From Methylobacterium sp. 2A (lineage in GTDB: Bacteria > Pseudomonadota > Alphaproteobacteria > Rhizobiales > Beijerinckiaceae), in the NCBI RefSeq assembly GCF_009806555.1, contig NZ_VUOK01000048.1, positions 118,935 to 182,934 on the forward strand: DNA of 64,000 nucleotides, written 5' to 3'. Shown piece by piece: positions 20,978 through 29,310 of the stretch. Within the stretch, counting starts at the first letter, position 1, and the number at the start of each line of letters is the position of its first letter. Position numbers and translations under genes: made by a program. The notes under the pieces were generated by a model. It did not search any database, had not been told where the DNA came from, and was given only the letters and a program-made list of their open reading frames with translations.

Positions 20978-21190
20978 TCAAGCCGCCGCGAGCAGAGGCT
21001 CGGCCGGGTAGCCGGCGGCGACGATGGCGAAGGCGATCCGCTCAAGCGGTCCCGCGGCGCCGGACACGGTGACGAGCTCGGCCCTCAGGTCGACCTCGAC
21101 CCTTGCGTTCGGCTCGATGGCCAGGACGGCCCGGGTCACGGCCTTGGCGCAGCCGTCGCACCCCATCTTCTTGACCTTAAAGCGGTACAT
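20978..21190 (-). CDS. copZ: CopZ-like heavy-metal-associated (HMA) chaperone
   Basis: This 70-residue single HMA domain has the beta-alpha-beta-beta-alpha-beta pattern: YRFKVKKMGCDGCAKAVTRA with the metal site GCDGC (C10, C13), then EVDLRAELVTVSG and a C-terminal AIVAAGYPAEP. It should bind Cu(I) in the cytosol and pass it to CopA. The gene sits behind a CueR-type dyad on the minus strand, which supports copper control. It lacks the conserved Met before the first Cys only in spacing (KKMGCDGC retains it). Confidence 0.92.
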   Translation of the reverse strand: MYRFKVKKMGCDGCAKAVTRAVLAIEPNARVEVDLRAELVTVSGAAGPLERIAFAIVAAGYPAEPLLAAA

Positions 21191-21227
21191 GACGCTCTAC
21201 CCTCGGTGGCGTCCCAACCAGATGGGG

Positions 21228-21249
21228 CTTCCCACAGTGGGAAGGTCAA
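21228..21249 (-). promoter_or_regulatory. CueR/HmrR-type promoter dyad for copZ
   Basis: A perfect dyad CTTCCCAC-A-GTGGGAAG (21228-21244) is read on the minus strand directly after a TTGACC -35 box (21249-21244). A CATCTG -10-like box follows after a 19-base spacer. This is the classic layout and sequence type of CueR-controlled copper promoters. No CueR gene is visible in the window, so the regulator must be encoded elsewhere. Confidence 0.7.
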
Positions 21250-21558
21250 GGGTTGGGTTTGGCCCAGGGCTTGGCGCGGCCGGGTGCGCCGACGAGGCGG
21301 TCTCGTTCTCTCGTGGACTTGGGGCTCAACCCTCATCTCGGTCAGGAGGTCGGTCAGCTCGGCCGGGAGCGATGCACGTGGTCACGGCTTCGGGTGAAGG
21401 GTCGATACGGGCCCAGCGGCGATGCGCGACCAATCCCGGTGGCCGCGACGCATCCTGGACTGTCACGCCGCGGGTCGGCGGGGCCTGCGCACCCGTGAGG
21501 GATAAAAAGACAGTACCATGCGAGGCGAACTCAGAATAGAACGGCCTCGGAAACCAAG

Positions 21559-21586
21559 AAGCCCACAGGTTGGAACCTGTGGGCTT
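21559..21586. repeat. Perfect 13-bp inverted repeat hairpin upstream of the NYN gene
   Basis: Arms AAGCCCACAGGTT and AACCTGTGGGCTT are separated by only GG. The arms begin with AA and end with TT. It could be a terminator, an attenuator for the NYN gene (start 21655), or a protein-binding palindrome. No long T-tract follows. Confidence 0.65.
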
Positions 21587-21654
21587 CGCACGGGCCGGAG
21601 CCCATGGGGTGCTGACGGCGCACCGTTCAGCGTTGACGGATCGGATATGAGTGC

Positions 21655-22395
21655 ATGGGGCCGGATAGTCAAGCGGGAAAATCCAGGATCCGGGCTGCAC
21701 TCTACATCGACGGTTTCAATTTGTATCACTCCGTCAATGACTTAGGGGAACCCTTTCTGAAGTGGTGCAACTTCTGGAAGCTGGGGGAGTCGATCATCCC
21801 GCGCCGGTCGGAGGAGCTCGTCCGCGTCGTGTTCTGCACGGCCTATTACCCGGGCGATCACAGCAAGAAAATCCGCCATGAACGCCTGGTCCGAGCCCTC
21901 AAACTGGTCGGCGTCGAGACCGTCCTTGGCCACTTTAGCCATGAAGATGCCAAGTGCCGGGACTGTGGATCCATTTGGCAGAAGCCGACTGAGAAGGCGA
22001 CGGACATCAATCTCGCGCTCAGCGTCTACGACGACGCAGTACAGGACGTCATGGATACTGCATATCTCTTGACGGCCGATACGGACCAAGCGGCGACAGC
22101 CAAGCTGTTCGCCAAGCGCTTTCCCGGCAAGAAACTCGTCAGCGTCAGTCCCCCGGGCCGGACCCATTCGCAGCACATCCTGTCGCACACCCCGCACAAG
22201 ATCGCGCTCAACCGGGAGCATATCGAGAGGGCGCTGTTCCCGGGGCTCGTCACCGCGGAGGGGCAGGCCTCCGTCATGCGCCCGCACGAGTACGACCCGC
22301 CGGCCGGCTACGTGATGTGGGACCAGCGTCCGAAGCCCGCGCCCAAGTCGGGGGCGAAGGCGGCCGCGCCGGCGGCGGCGATGCCCGAGCGCTGA
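21655..22395 (+). CDS. NYN-domain (LabA/PIN-like) protein, predicted RNase
   Basis: This 246-residue protein has the NYN/PIN-like fold signatures in order: the first acidic strand AALYIDGFNLYHSV (D19), the conserved acidic helix KATDINLALSVYDDAV (D near residue 103), and LLTADTDQAATAKLF (the D-x-D at about residues 126-128). These acidic residues would bind Mg2+ for RNA cleavage. A CRDCG motif near residue 100 may bind zinc. The C-terminus is Ala/Lys/Pro-rich and probably disordered. The gene is monocistronic and convergent to the cus operon; no link to metal resistance is evident beyond position. Confidence 0.88.
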   Translation: MGPDSQAGKSRIRAALYIDGFNLYHSVNDLGEPFLKWCNFWKLGESIIPRRSEELVRVVFCTAYYPGDHSKKIRHERLVRALKLVGVETVLGHFSHEDAKCRDCGSIWQKPTEKATDINLALSVYDDAVQDVMDTAYLLTADTDQAATAKLFAKRFPGKKLVSVSPPGRTHSQHILSHTPHKIALNREHIERALFPGLVTAEGQASVMRPHEYDPPAGYVMWDQRPKPAPKSGAKAAAPAAAMPER

Positions 22396-22408
22396 ACCCG
22401 CCGCGGCC

Positions 22409-22891
22409 TCAGGCCGGTTCCCCGCCCCGGTACCGCGCGAACGTCGACCGAACTTCCTTCCCGAACAGGACGACGTCGTAGGTCTCGGGCTGCATGTCCT
22501 CGACCTCCATGCCGGGCGAACCGACCGGCATGCCCGGCACGGCCAGACCCGTTCCCTCGGGCCTCTCCGCGAGGAGCCGCTTGATCGCCCCGGCCGGGAC
22601 GTGCCCCTCGATCACGTAGCCGCCGACCTGGGCGGTGTGGCAGGAGGCAAGCTCGCGAGGCACCCCCAGGCGGATCTTGAGCGGGTTCACCGGGCCCTCG
22701 GTCACGGTGACGGTGAAGCCGGCCTCGCGCAGGTGGGTGACCCACCTCTCGCAGCAGCCGCAGCTCGGGTCCTTGGTCACCGCGACCGTCGGCGGCCCCT
22801 CCGCCAAGGCGCCCCGTCCGAGCGCCAGCCCCGCCGCCAAACCCACGAGCACGGCACGTCGGGGTGGCATCGCATCGCTCCTCATCGTCAT
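22409..22891 (-). CDS. DUF411 metal-binding protein
   Basis: This 160-residue exported protein belongs to DUF411, a family common in copper and silver clusters. A signal sequence (RRAVLVGLAAGLALGRGALAEG) is followed by the hallmark DPSCGCCERWVTHLREAGF with the CGCC site. The conserved ELASCHTAQVGGYVIEGHVP and GLAVPGMPVGSPGM come next. A start seven codons later (MPPRRA, preceded by AGGAG) is equally possible. It follows cusA by 12 bp and ends the operon, so periplasmic copper handling is the likely role. Confidence 0.9.
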   Translation of the reverse strand: MTMRSDAMPPRRAVLVGLAAGLALGRGALAEGPPTVAVTKDPSCGCCERWVTHLREAGFTVTVTEGPVNPLKIRLGVPRELASCHTAQVGGYVIEGHVPAGAIKRLLAERPEGTGLAVPGMPVGSPGMEVEDMQPETYDVVLFGKEVRSTFARYRGGEPA

Positions 22892-22903
22892 CTCCCGTTC
22901 GCT

Positions 22904-25900
22904 TCACTCGGCCGCCTGCGGCAGCCGCATCGCCTCAGCGTTCGTCCCCTCGCGGACCGCGCCGGCCGGGGACAGGCCCCGCCCCTTCACCAGGGCGTAG
23001 ACCGCCGGGATGACCACCAGGGTCAGCACAGTCGAGGAGACCATCCCGCCGATCATCGGCACCGCGATGCGCTGCATGACCTCGGAGCCCGAACCGGTGC
23101 TCCAGAGGATGGGCATCAGACCCGCCATGATGGCGACGACCGTCATCATCTTGGGCCGGACCCGCTCGACCGCGCCGACCATGATGGCCCGGCGTAGGTC
23201 CAGGGGCGCGAGCGGGCGTCCCTCGCGCCCGCACTGTGCGCGGACCTCGTCGAGGGCGTGGTCGAGGTAGACCAGCATGATCACCCCGGTCTCGGCAGCG
23301 ACGCCGGCCAGGGCGATGAAGCCGACCGCCACCGCGACCGACAGGTTGAAACCCATCCACCAGAGCAGCCACACCCCGCCGACCAGGGCGAAGGGCAGCG
23401 AGAGCATGACGATCAGCGTCTCGGACAGGCGTCGGAAGTTCAGATAGAGCAGCAGGAACACGATCAGCAGCGTCAGCGGCACCACGACCGCGAGGCGCGC
23501 CTCCGCCCGCTCCAGGTACTCGTACTGCCCGCTCCACTGCAGGGTCGTGCCCTGGGGCAGCCGCACCGCGTCTGCCACCGCCTTGCGTGCCTCGGCGACG
23601 TAGCCGCCGAGGTCGCGCCCGGCGATGTCGACGAACAGGTAGACCGCGAGCTGCCCGTTCTCGGTGCGGATCGAGGTCGGGCCCCGGGTCAGCTCGATCT
23701 TGGCGACCTCGCGCAGGGGCACCGTGCCCCCGGCCGGCAACGGCACCTGCACCTCGTCGGCGATGGCGCGCGGGTCCGAGCGGAAGGCGCGCGGGTAGCG
23801 CACGTTCACGGTGTAGCGCTCGCGGCCCTCGACCGTGTTCGTCACGGACTGGCCGCCGAGCGCCGTCGCGACGACGTCCTGCACGTCTCCGACCATCAGG
23901 CCGTAGCGTCCGAGCGCCTCGCGATCCGGGGTGATGTCGAGGAAGTAGCCGCCGATGACCCGCTCGGCATAGGCGCTCGACGTTCCGGGCACGGCTCGGA
24001 TCACCCCCTCGACCTGACGGGCGACCCCTTCCATGGCCTTCAGGTCGGTCCCGAGCACCTTCACCCCGACCGGCGTGCGGATGCCGGTCGAGAGCATGTC
24101 GATCCGGGCGCGGATCGGCTGCGTCCAGGCATTCGACACGCCCGGGAACTGGAGCGCCGCGTCCATTTCCGCCTTGAGGCTCGCGAGCGTCACGCCCGGG
24201 CGCCACTCCGCCTTCGGCTTCAGGGTGATGACCGTCTCGAACATCTCCATCGGCGCCGGGTCGGTGGCCGTGTTGGCGCGGCCCGCCTTGCCGTAGACCG
24301 AGGCCACTTCGGGGAAGCTCTTGATGATCCGGTCCTGGGTCGCCAGGAGCTCGCCGGCCTTCGTCACCGAGATCCCGGGCAGGGTCGTCGGCATGTAGAG
24401 CAGGCTGCCCTCGTCGAGGTCGGGCATGAACTCCGACCCGAGCTGCCGGGCCGGCCATGCGGTCGCCGCCAGCACGCCCAGGGCGAGGAGGATGGTGAGC
24501 ACCCGGGCCCGCAGCACGCCGGCGATGAGCGGCCGGTACAGCCAGATGAGGAGCCGGTTCAGCGGGTTGCGGTGCTCGGGCACGATGCGCCCGCGCACGA
24601 ACAGCGCCATCAGGGCCGGCACCAGGGTGACCGAGAGGAGCGCCGCGGCCGCCATGGCGAAGGTCTTCGTGAAGGCCAGCGGCCCGAACAGCCGCCCCTC
24701 CTGGCTCTCCAGGGTGAAGATCGGCAGGAAGCTCACCGTGATTACGAGGAGCGAGAAGAACAGCGACGGCCCGACCTCCCTCGCTGCCTCGACCAGGACC
24801 TCGACCCGGGGCTTGCCCGGCGGCGCCCGCTCCAGGTGCTTGTGGGCGTTCTCGATCATCACGATGGCGGCGTCGATCATGGCGCCGACCGCGATGGCGA
24901 TGCCGCCCAGGCTCATGATGTTGGCGCCGATTCCGAGCGCCTTCATGCCCGCGAAGGCCATCAGGATGCCGACCGGCAGCATCAGGATCGCCACCAGGGC
25001 GCTGCGCACGTGCAGGAGGAACACCACGCAGACGAGGGAGACCACGATGCTCTCTTCGACCAGCGTGTGCCGCAGGGTGTCGATGGCCGCGTCGATGAGT
25101 TGCGAGCGGTCGTAGACCGGCAGGATCTCGGTGCCGGCCGGCAGGCTTTTCGCCACCTCGGCGAGCTTCGCCTTCACTCCCTCGATGACGTTGAGGGCGT
25201 TGGCGCCGAAGCGCTGCAAGACGATACCGCCGGCGACCTCGCCCTCGCCGTTCATCTCGGTGAGGCCGCGCCGCTCGTCCGGCCCGAGTTCCACCCGGGC
25301 CACGTCCCGGACCCGCAGCGGCGTGCCGCCCGAGGTCTTCAGCACGATGTTCTCGATGTCGGCGACGCTGCGGATGTAGCCGCGGCCGCGCACCATGAAC
25401 TCGAACTCCGAGAGCTCGACCGTGCGGCCGCCGACGTCCGCGTTGCTCGACCGAATGGCGTCCCGGAGCTTGTTGAGGGAGATGCCCTGCGCGCGCAGGC
25501 GGTTCGGATCGACGACGACGTTGTACTGCTTCACGAAGCCGCCGACGCCCGCGACCTCGGCCACACCCTCGGCGCGCGAGGCCCCGAAGCGGATCACCCA
25601 GTCCTGGATCGAGCGAAGCTCCGCGAGCGTCCGCTCACGCGCCACCACCACGTACTGGTAGACCCAGCCCACGCCGGTCGCGTCGGGCCCCAGCGTCGGC
25701 GTCACCCCCGCGGGAAGCCGGCTCGCCGCCCCGTTGAGGTATTCCAGCACGCGCGAGCGGCCCCAGTACGGGTCGGTGCCGTCCTCGAAGATCACGTAGA
25801 CGAAGGAGACCCCGAAGAACGAGAAGCCGCGGACCACCTTCGCCTTCGGCACCGTCAGCATGGCGGTGGTCAGCGGGTAGGTGACCTGGTCCTCCACGAC

Positions 25901-26077
25901 CTGGGGCGCCTGCCCCGGATACTCGGTGTAGACGATGGCCTGCACGTCCGAGAGGTCGGGGATGGCGTCCAGCGGCAGGGTCCGCAGCGCCAAGACGCCG
26001 GTCGCGACCGCGAACACGGTCCCGATCAGCACCAGGACGAGGTTGCGGGCCGACCAGCCGATGAGGCGCGCGATCAT
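22904..26077 (-). CDS. cusA: Cu/Ag-type heavy-metal RND efflux permease
   Basis: This 1057-residue inner-membrane pump has 12 helices. The N-terminus (RTLPLDAIPDLSDVQAIVYT) and the proton-relay motif GAMIDAAIVMIENAHKHLER match the CusA/SilA subgroup for monovalent copper or silver. The porter domain shows PDATGVGWVYQYVVV and the C-terminal half IALAGVAAETGVIMLVYLDH. It overlaps the cusB stop by four bases (ATGA). DUF411 follows. The outer-membrane channel is missing from the operon, so the TolC-like protein at 750-2300 or one elsewhere must complete the tripartite pump. Confidence 0.96.
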   Translation of the reverse strand: MIARLIGWSARNLVLVLIGTVFAVATGVLALRTLPLDAIPDLSDVQAIVYTEYPGQAPQVVEDQVTYPLTTAMLTVPKAKVVRGFSFFGVSFVYVIFEDGTDPYWGRSRVLEYLNGAASRLPAGVTPTLGPDATGVGWVYQYVVVARERTLAELRSIQDWVIRFGASRAEGVAEVAGVGGFVKQYNVVVDPNRLRAQGISLNKLRDAIRSSNADVGGRTVELSEFEFMVRGRGYIRSVADIENIVLKTSGGTPLRVRDVARVELGPDERRGLTEMNGEGEVAGGIVLQRFGANALNVIEGVKAKLAEVAKSLPAGTEILPVYDRSQLIDAAIDTLRHTLVEESIVVSLVCVVFLLHVRSALVAILMLPVGILMAFAGMKALGIGANIMSLGGIAIAVGAMIDAAIVMIENAHKHLERAPPGKPRVEVLVEAAREVGPSLFFSLLVITVSFLPIFTLESQEGRLFGPLAFTKTFAMAAAALLSVTLVPALMALFVRGRIVPEHRNPLNRLLIWLYRPLIAGVLRARVLTILLALGVLAATAWPARQLGSEFMPDLDEGSLLYMPTTLPGISVTKAGELLATQDRIIKSFPEVASVYGKAGRANTATDPAPMEMFETVITLKPKAEWRPGVTLASLKAEMDAALQFPGVSNAWTQPIRARIDMLSTGIRTPVGVKVLGTDLKAMEGVARQVEGVIRAVPGTSSAYAERVIGGYFLDITPDREALGRYGLMVGDVQDVVATALGGQSVTNTVEGRERYTVNVRYPRAFRSDPRAIADEVQVPLPAGGTVPLREVAKIELTRGPTSIRTENGQLAVYLFVDIAGRDLGGYVAEARKAVADAVRLPQGTTLQWSGQYEYLERAEARLAVVVPLTLLIVFLLLYLNFRRLSETLIVMLSLPFALVGGVWLLWWMGFNLSVAVAVGFIALAGVAAETGVIMLVYLDHALDEVRAQCGREGRPLAPLDLRRAIMVGAVERVRPKMMTVVAIMAGLMPILWSTGSGSEVMQRIAVPMIGGMVSSTVLTLVVIPAVYALVKGRGLSPAGAVREGTNAEAMRLPQAAE

Positions 26078-27609
26078 GGCGTCGCCCCCGTGCCTGCCGC
26101 CTGCCGATCGTCCTTCGGCGCGGTCAGGGACTGCAGCGCGGCCTTCAGGTTGCTCTCGGCGTCGATCAGGAAGTTCGCCGCCGTGACCACCCGGTCACCG
26201 GCCGAGACGCCCTCGCGGATCTCCGTGTAGCCCCGGCCGCGCAGGCCGACCCTCACCGGCTTCGGCTCGAAGCGCCCTTCGCCGTGGTCGAGGAGCACGA
26301 CCTGGCGCTCGCCGGTGTCGATGACGGCGTCGTTGGGCACCGCCACCACCGGCTTGGCGTCGCCGGTCGCGATCTCGACGTCGGCGTACATCGACGGGCG
26401 CAGCGCTCCGTCCGGGTTCGGCAACTCGATGCGTAGCCGGGCGGTCCGGGTTTCCGCAATCAGGTGCGGGTAGATCCGCGTCACGGTCCCGGCGAAGGTC
26501 CGCTCGGGGAAGGCCCGGACCCGCACCGTGGCCTTCTGCCCCTCCGCCACCGGGGCGAGGTCGCGCTCCGGCACGTCGGCGAGCACCCAGACGCGGGTGT
26601 GGTCGACGATGCGGAACAGGACGTCGCCGGACTTGGCCTTCATCCCGTCCGAGACGTTGCGCTCGACCACGACGCCGTCCCGCGGCGAGGACCAGACGAT
26701 GGAGGGCGGCACCTTATGGGTGCGCTCGATCTCGTCGATCACCTCCGGCGGGATGGCGAGGTTCTCCAGGCGCCGCCGGCCGCCCTCGTAGCCGATGGAG
26801 GTCAGGTACTGGGCCGCGACCGCGTTGATCTCGGGCGCGAACAGGCGCAGCAGCGGCTGGCCTTTGTGGACGTGGTCGCCGGTGGTGACCGGCTCGACCT
26901 TCTCGATGTAGGCGTCGGTGCGCATGGCGATGACGGAGATGCGGCGCTCGTCCTCCTCGACGCTGCCTGGCGCCCGAACCGGCAGCGACAGGACGCGGCG
27001 CTCGGCGACCTCGGTCCGCACGCCGGTGCGCTGGACCTTGCCCGGCGAAATCTTCACGCCGCCGCCCTCGTCCTCGCCCGCGTAGACGGGGATGTAGTCC
27101 ATCCCCATCGAGTCCTTCTTCGGAACCGGCGAGGTGTCCGGCAGCCCCATTGGGTTGCGGTAGTAGAGGATGCGCCGGGCGATCCCCGCAGCCTTGGCCC
27201 CCTCGTTCGGCCCCGTGCCCTCCCCGACCTTGTCGGCGGGCATGGCTTCGCCCTCGTCGGCGACGTCGAAGCGCACGTCCTCGCTGGCTCGGACGGCCCG
27301 GAATTCCCGACCGTCGGCGGTCGCCGTCGGAGACGCCGAATAGACCGGCTTCCCGTCCGGGTCCTGGTAGTAGACCACCGGCCCGGACGACGGCTCGGTC
27401 TTGGAGGCGGCCGCCCGCGGGTTGGGCTTGGCGGTCGGCATCCAGTGCGCGAACGCCGACCTTGCGCGCTCGGCGAGCGCGGGGCCGAATTCGGAACGGG
27501 CCTGTTCCACGAGCGCCGGCACGGGGACGTCCCCATGCCCCGCCCCGTAGCCGACGGCCCCCGCCGCTAGCGCGGCGAAGGCCCCGGCCGCCCAGGCGGC
27601 GCGGCTCAT
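26074..27609 (-). CDS. cusB: RND periplasmic adaptor (CusB-like) with metal-binding leader domain
   Basis: This 511-residue adaptor begins with a hydrophobic anchor (AAWAAGAFAALAAGAVGYGAG). Next are an unusual linker with VVYYQDPDGKPVYSA and a heavy-metal-binding segment ILYYRNPMGLPDTSPVPKKDSMGMDYIPVY, which is a known N-terminal module of CusB proteins. The adaptor core follows: VEPVTTGDHVHKGQPLLRLF, a helical hairpin, SPRDGVVVERNVSDGMKAKSG and the beta-barrel VWVLADVPERDLAPVAEGQ. The linker motif appears twice in degenerate form (residues near 80 and 150), suggesting duplication. Four-base ATGA overlaps join it to both the FixH-like gene before it and cusA after it. Confidence 0.93.
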   Translation of the reverse strand: MSRAAWAAGAFAALAAGAVGYGAGHGDVPVPALVEQARSEFGPALAERARSAFAHWMPTAKPNPRAAASKTEPSSGPVVYYQDPDGKPVYSASPTATADGREFRAVRASEDVRFDVADEGEAMPADKVGEGTGPNEGAKAAGIARRILYYRNPMGLPDTSPVPKKDSMGMDYIPVYAGEDEGGGVKISPGKVQRTGVRTEVAERRVLSLPVRAPGSVEEDERRISVIAMRTDAYIEKVEPVTTGDHVHKGQPLLRLFAPEINAVAAQYLTSIGYEGGRRRLENLAIPPEVIDEIERTHKVPPSIVWSSPRDGVVVERNVSDGMKAKSGDVLFRIVDHTRVWVLADVPERDLAPVAEGQKATVRVRAFPERTFAGTVTRIYPHLIAETRTARLRIELPNPDGALRPSMYADVEIATGDAKPVVAVPNDAVIDTGERQVVLLDHGEGRFEPKPVRVGLRGRGYTEIREGVSAGDRVVTAANFLIDAESNLKAALQSLTAPKDDRQAAGTGATP

Positions 27610-28016
27610 TTGACGGCCTGGAAGACCAGCTTGTCCTCGACCGTGCCGGTCTCGCCCTGGACCTTGGCCCCAAGCGACAGGCGCCAGCGGCCCTGCATCG
27701 AGAGCTTGGCCTTGAACCGGTAGACGCCCGGCTCGGTCGAGGGCACCTGCTCGACCTTGGTGGCCATCTCCTCCATGGCGTCGGGGGCCATGTCGAGGCG
27801 CTTGGCGAAGACCACGGCGTCGGTCACCGGCTTGGCGCTTCGCTGGTTGACCAGCCGAACGGCGATGACGGCCTCGCCGACCTTCGCCTCCTGCTGCACG
27901 AGCTGGAACTGGTAGTCCTTGATGTCCGCCCGGGCGGGCACGGCGAAGGCCGACGCCAATAGAGCGGCGGCGAGCAGCGCGGCCGGTAGGGCGCGCGCGA
28001 AGGGGTTCTTGGTCAC
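27606..28016 (-). CDS. FixH/YtkA-like periplasmic protein
   Basis: This 136-residue protein has a signal peptide (LPAALLAAALLASAFAVPARAD) and an Ig-like beta domain with the FixH-type pattern VRLVNQRSAKPVTDAVVFAKRLDMAPDAM and PGVYRFKAKLSMQGRWRLSL. Domains of this kind are known as copper-site or cytochrome-oxidase assembly companions and often precede CusB in alphaproteobacteria. It overlaps cusB by four bases, so it is made together with the pump. Metal delivery is inferred. Confidence 0.85.
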   Translation of the reverse strand: MTKNPFARALPAALLAAALLASAFAVPARADIKDYQFQLVQQEAKVGEAVIAVRLVNQRSAKPVTDAVVFAKRLDMAPDAMEEMATKVEQVPSTEPGVYRFKAKLSMQGRWRLSLGAKVQGETGTVEDKLVFQAVK

Positions 28017-28100
28017 GGATGATGTCTCCTGAACGCGATGGATGGCGACGAGCGGGCGCGCGTCACCGTGCCGGCGCTTCGTGGCGCCGGCGTCATCGGT

Positions 28101-28505
28101 TCAGGCTCGGGGAGGCTCCGGTAGCGGCGGCGCCTGCACGCTGGCGAGCGCCGCAGCGCCGGGCCAGGTTGGCGATGCACGGGTCGCGCCCGGGACTGGG
28201 ACGGCCAACGTCGTGGGCAGGAGCGAGACCGCGGTGGCGAGGCACAGCGCCATCAGCGGGCAGCCCTTGCCGCAATCGGGCTTGGCGGCCTCCTCGTGCG
28301 GGCAGCAGGGCATGTCGTCCATGGCCATGCCGCCCGCGTCATGGCCCATGTCCATGTCGGGCATGGCGCGGTGGTGGACGTGGGCCGACGGCTCCGCGAA
28401 GGCGCGCATGCCCGCGGTCGCCGCGGGGACGGCGGCAGGCGTCAGGGCGAAGCCGATGACCGCTAGGAGCGGCAACAGTCGCCGGAGGGCGAGCCAGAGG
28501 GTCAC
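28101..28505 (-). CDS. Hypothetical exported Met/His/Cys-rich protein, 134 aa
   Basis: I placed the start at a GTG at 28505 because a signal-peptide-like segment follows at once (LLPLLAVIGFALTPAAVPAA); the frame remains open for another 840 bases but reads like non-coding DNA. The mature part has HVHHRAMPDMDMGHDAGGMAMDD, then Cys motifs (MPCCPHEEAAKPDCGKGCP) and a second hydrophobic helix (LMALCLATAVSLLPTTLAV). The composition suggests copper binding. It is upstream of the FixH-like gene by 84 bp and likely part of the cus operon. Confidence 0.6.
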   Translation of the reverse strand: MTLWLALRRLLPLLAVIGFALTPAAVPAATAGMRAFAEPSAHVHHRAMPDMDMGHDAGGMAMDDMPCCPHEEAAKPDCGKGCPLMALCLATAVSLLPTTLAVPVPGATRASPTWPGAAALASVQAPPLPEPPRA

Positions 28506-29310
28506 GGGATCAGGATGCCAAAATCCGGGCCCCAACGAAAGCCCTACCCGTCGGCCGGGTGGGCAAAATCCGGCGCTTTGCACCCGCACGTGAAGTCCGC
28601 ACGGGTTGGAAGCCGCGTGAAAACGCGGGCACGCCCCGCACCGGGACAACAATTTTTCGCCCGCTGGCCTTTCCAGCGCGCCAAGAGGCCGTTCGGATGT
28701 CGGCGCAACATGAATTCCTGCACCATCCGGAGTGCTTGAGGGGAGATCTTTCCACCGCCGCGGCGTTTTCGCCCAGCCTCCGTGGGTTTCGGACGTGTGT
28801 TGGTCAGGCTGCCCGGGGCCGCTTCCGCATCCGGAGCTGCCATCGCTCATGTCCGGATAGAGGGTGCAGCCTTCCCCGATGCCGTCTCGGCGCAGCGATG
28901 CGCCTGCCTCCGCAGCCACGTATGGGCCGGATCGCTCCGGATGCGCGGACGCCGGAGTGACGTTGAGGCGGGCCGCGGCATGGGTGACGTTAAGGTCCTT
29001 GAGCAGGGCTTCGGGCCCGACCACGACCAACAAGCCGACGCGGCAATCGCGATACCCAGTGCTCGGCTCCTGGACCTGCAAGCCGGCCGCTCCGCCGCCG
29101 GGGCGGCTGGCACCTTGGCTGAAAAACGGACCGCAGGCCGCGTCGGGGCCGCCATCGGCCGGCATGCCGCGCGAAGAGACGGATCGACGATGAACCCAGT
29201 TCCGGTCTGTCGTGATCCCGGACGCCCGCCCGCGCGATTCCTTCGGGGCATGACCTTCCATCCACGGCGGGCGCGGTGCAGGCTGGAGGCGATGGTTCCG
29301 GGAGAAACGC
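28506..29310. other. Gene-poor interval of about 805 bp
   Basis: Several overlapping open frames exist on both strands but none has a convincing start, domain or codon pattern. The only recognisable content is a short LysR-like helix-turn-helix relic on the minus strand near 28951-29046. Promoters for the cus operon (minus) and the cyclase (plus) should lie at its ends. Confidence 0.5.
28951..29046 (-). pseudogene. Possible remnant of a LysR-type regulator HTH
   Basis: In one minus-strand frame the translation reads GLLVVVGPEALLKDLNVTHA followed by AARLNVTPAS. This resembles the LysR N-terminal helix-turn-helix (LLVVFDALL...NVTRAAARLNVSQPAVS) with a small insertion, and the similarity stops on both sides. 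No intact gene surrounds it. The match is short and by eye only. Confidence 0.3.

Larger units (their letters stand above)
21191..21654. other. Intergenic region between copZ and the NYN gene
   Basis: About 464 bp without a convincing gene. It holds the CueR-type promoter for copZ at its left edge and a strong hairpin (21559-21586) about 70 bp before the NYN gene. Short open frames on both strands here look like shadows. Confidence 0.5.

Noticed and set aside
23258..26230. 990-codon open frame on the plus strand
   Set aside because: Antisense shadow of cusA, caused by GC-rich codon bias; no recognisable motif.
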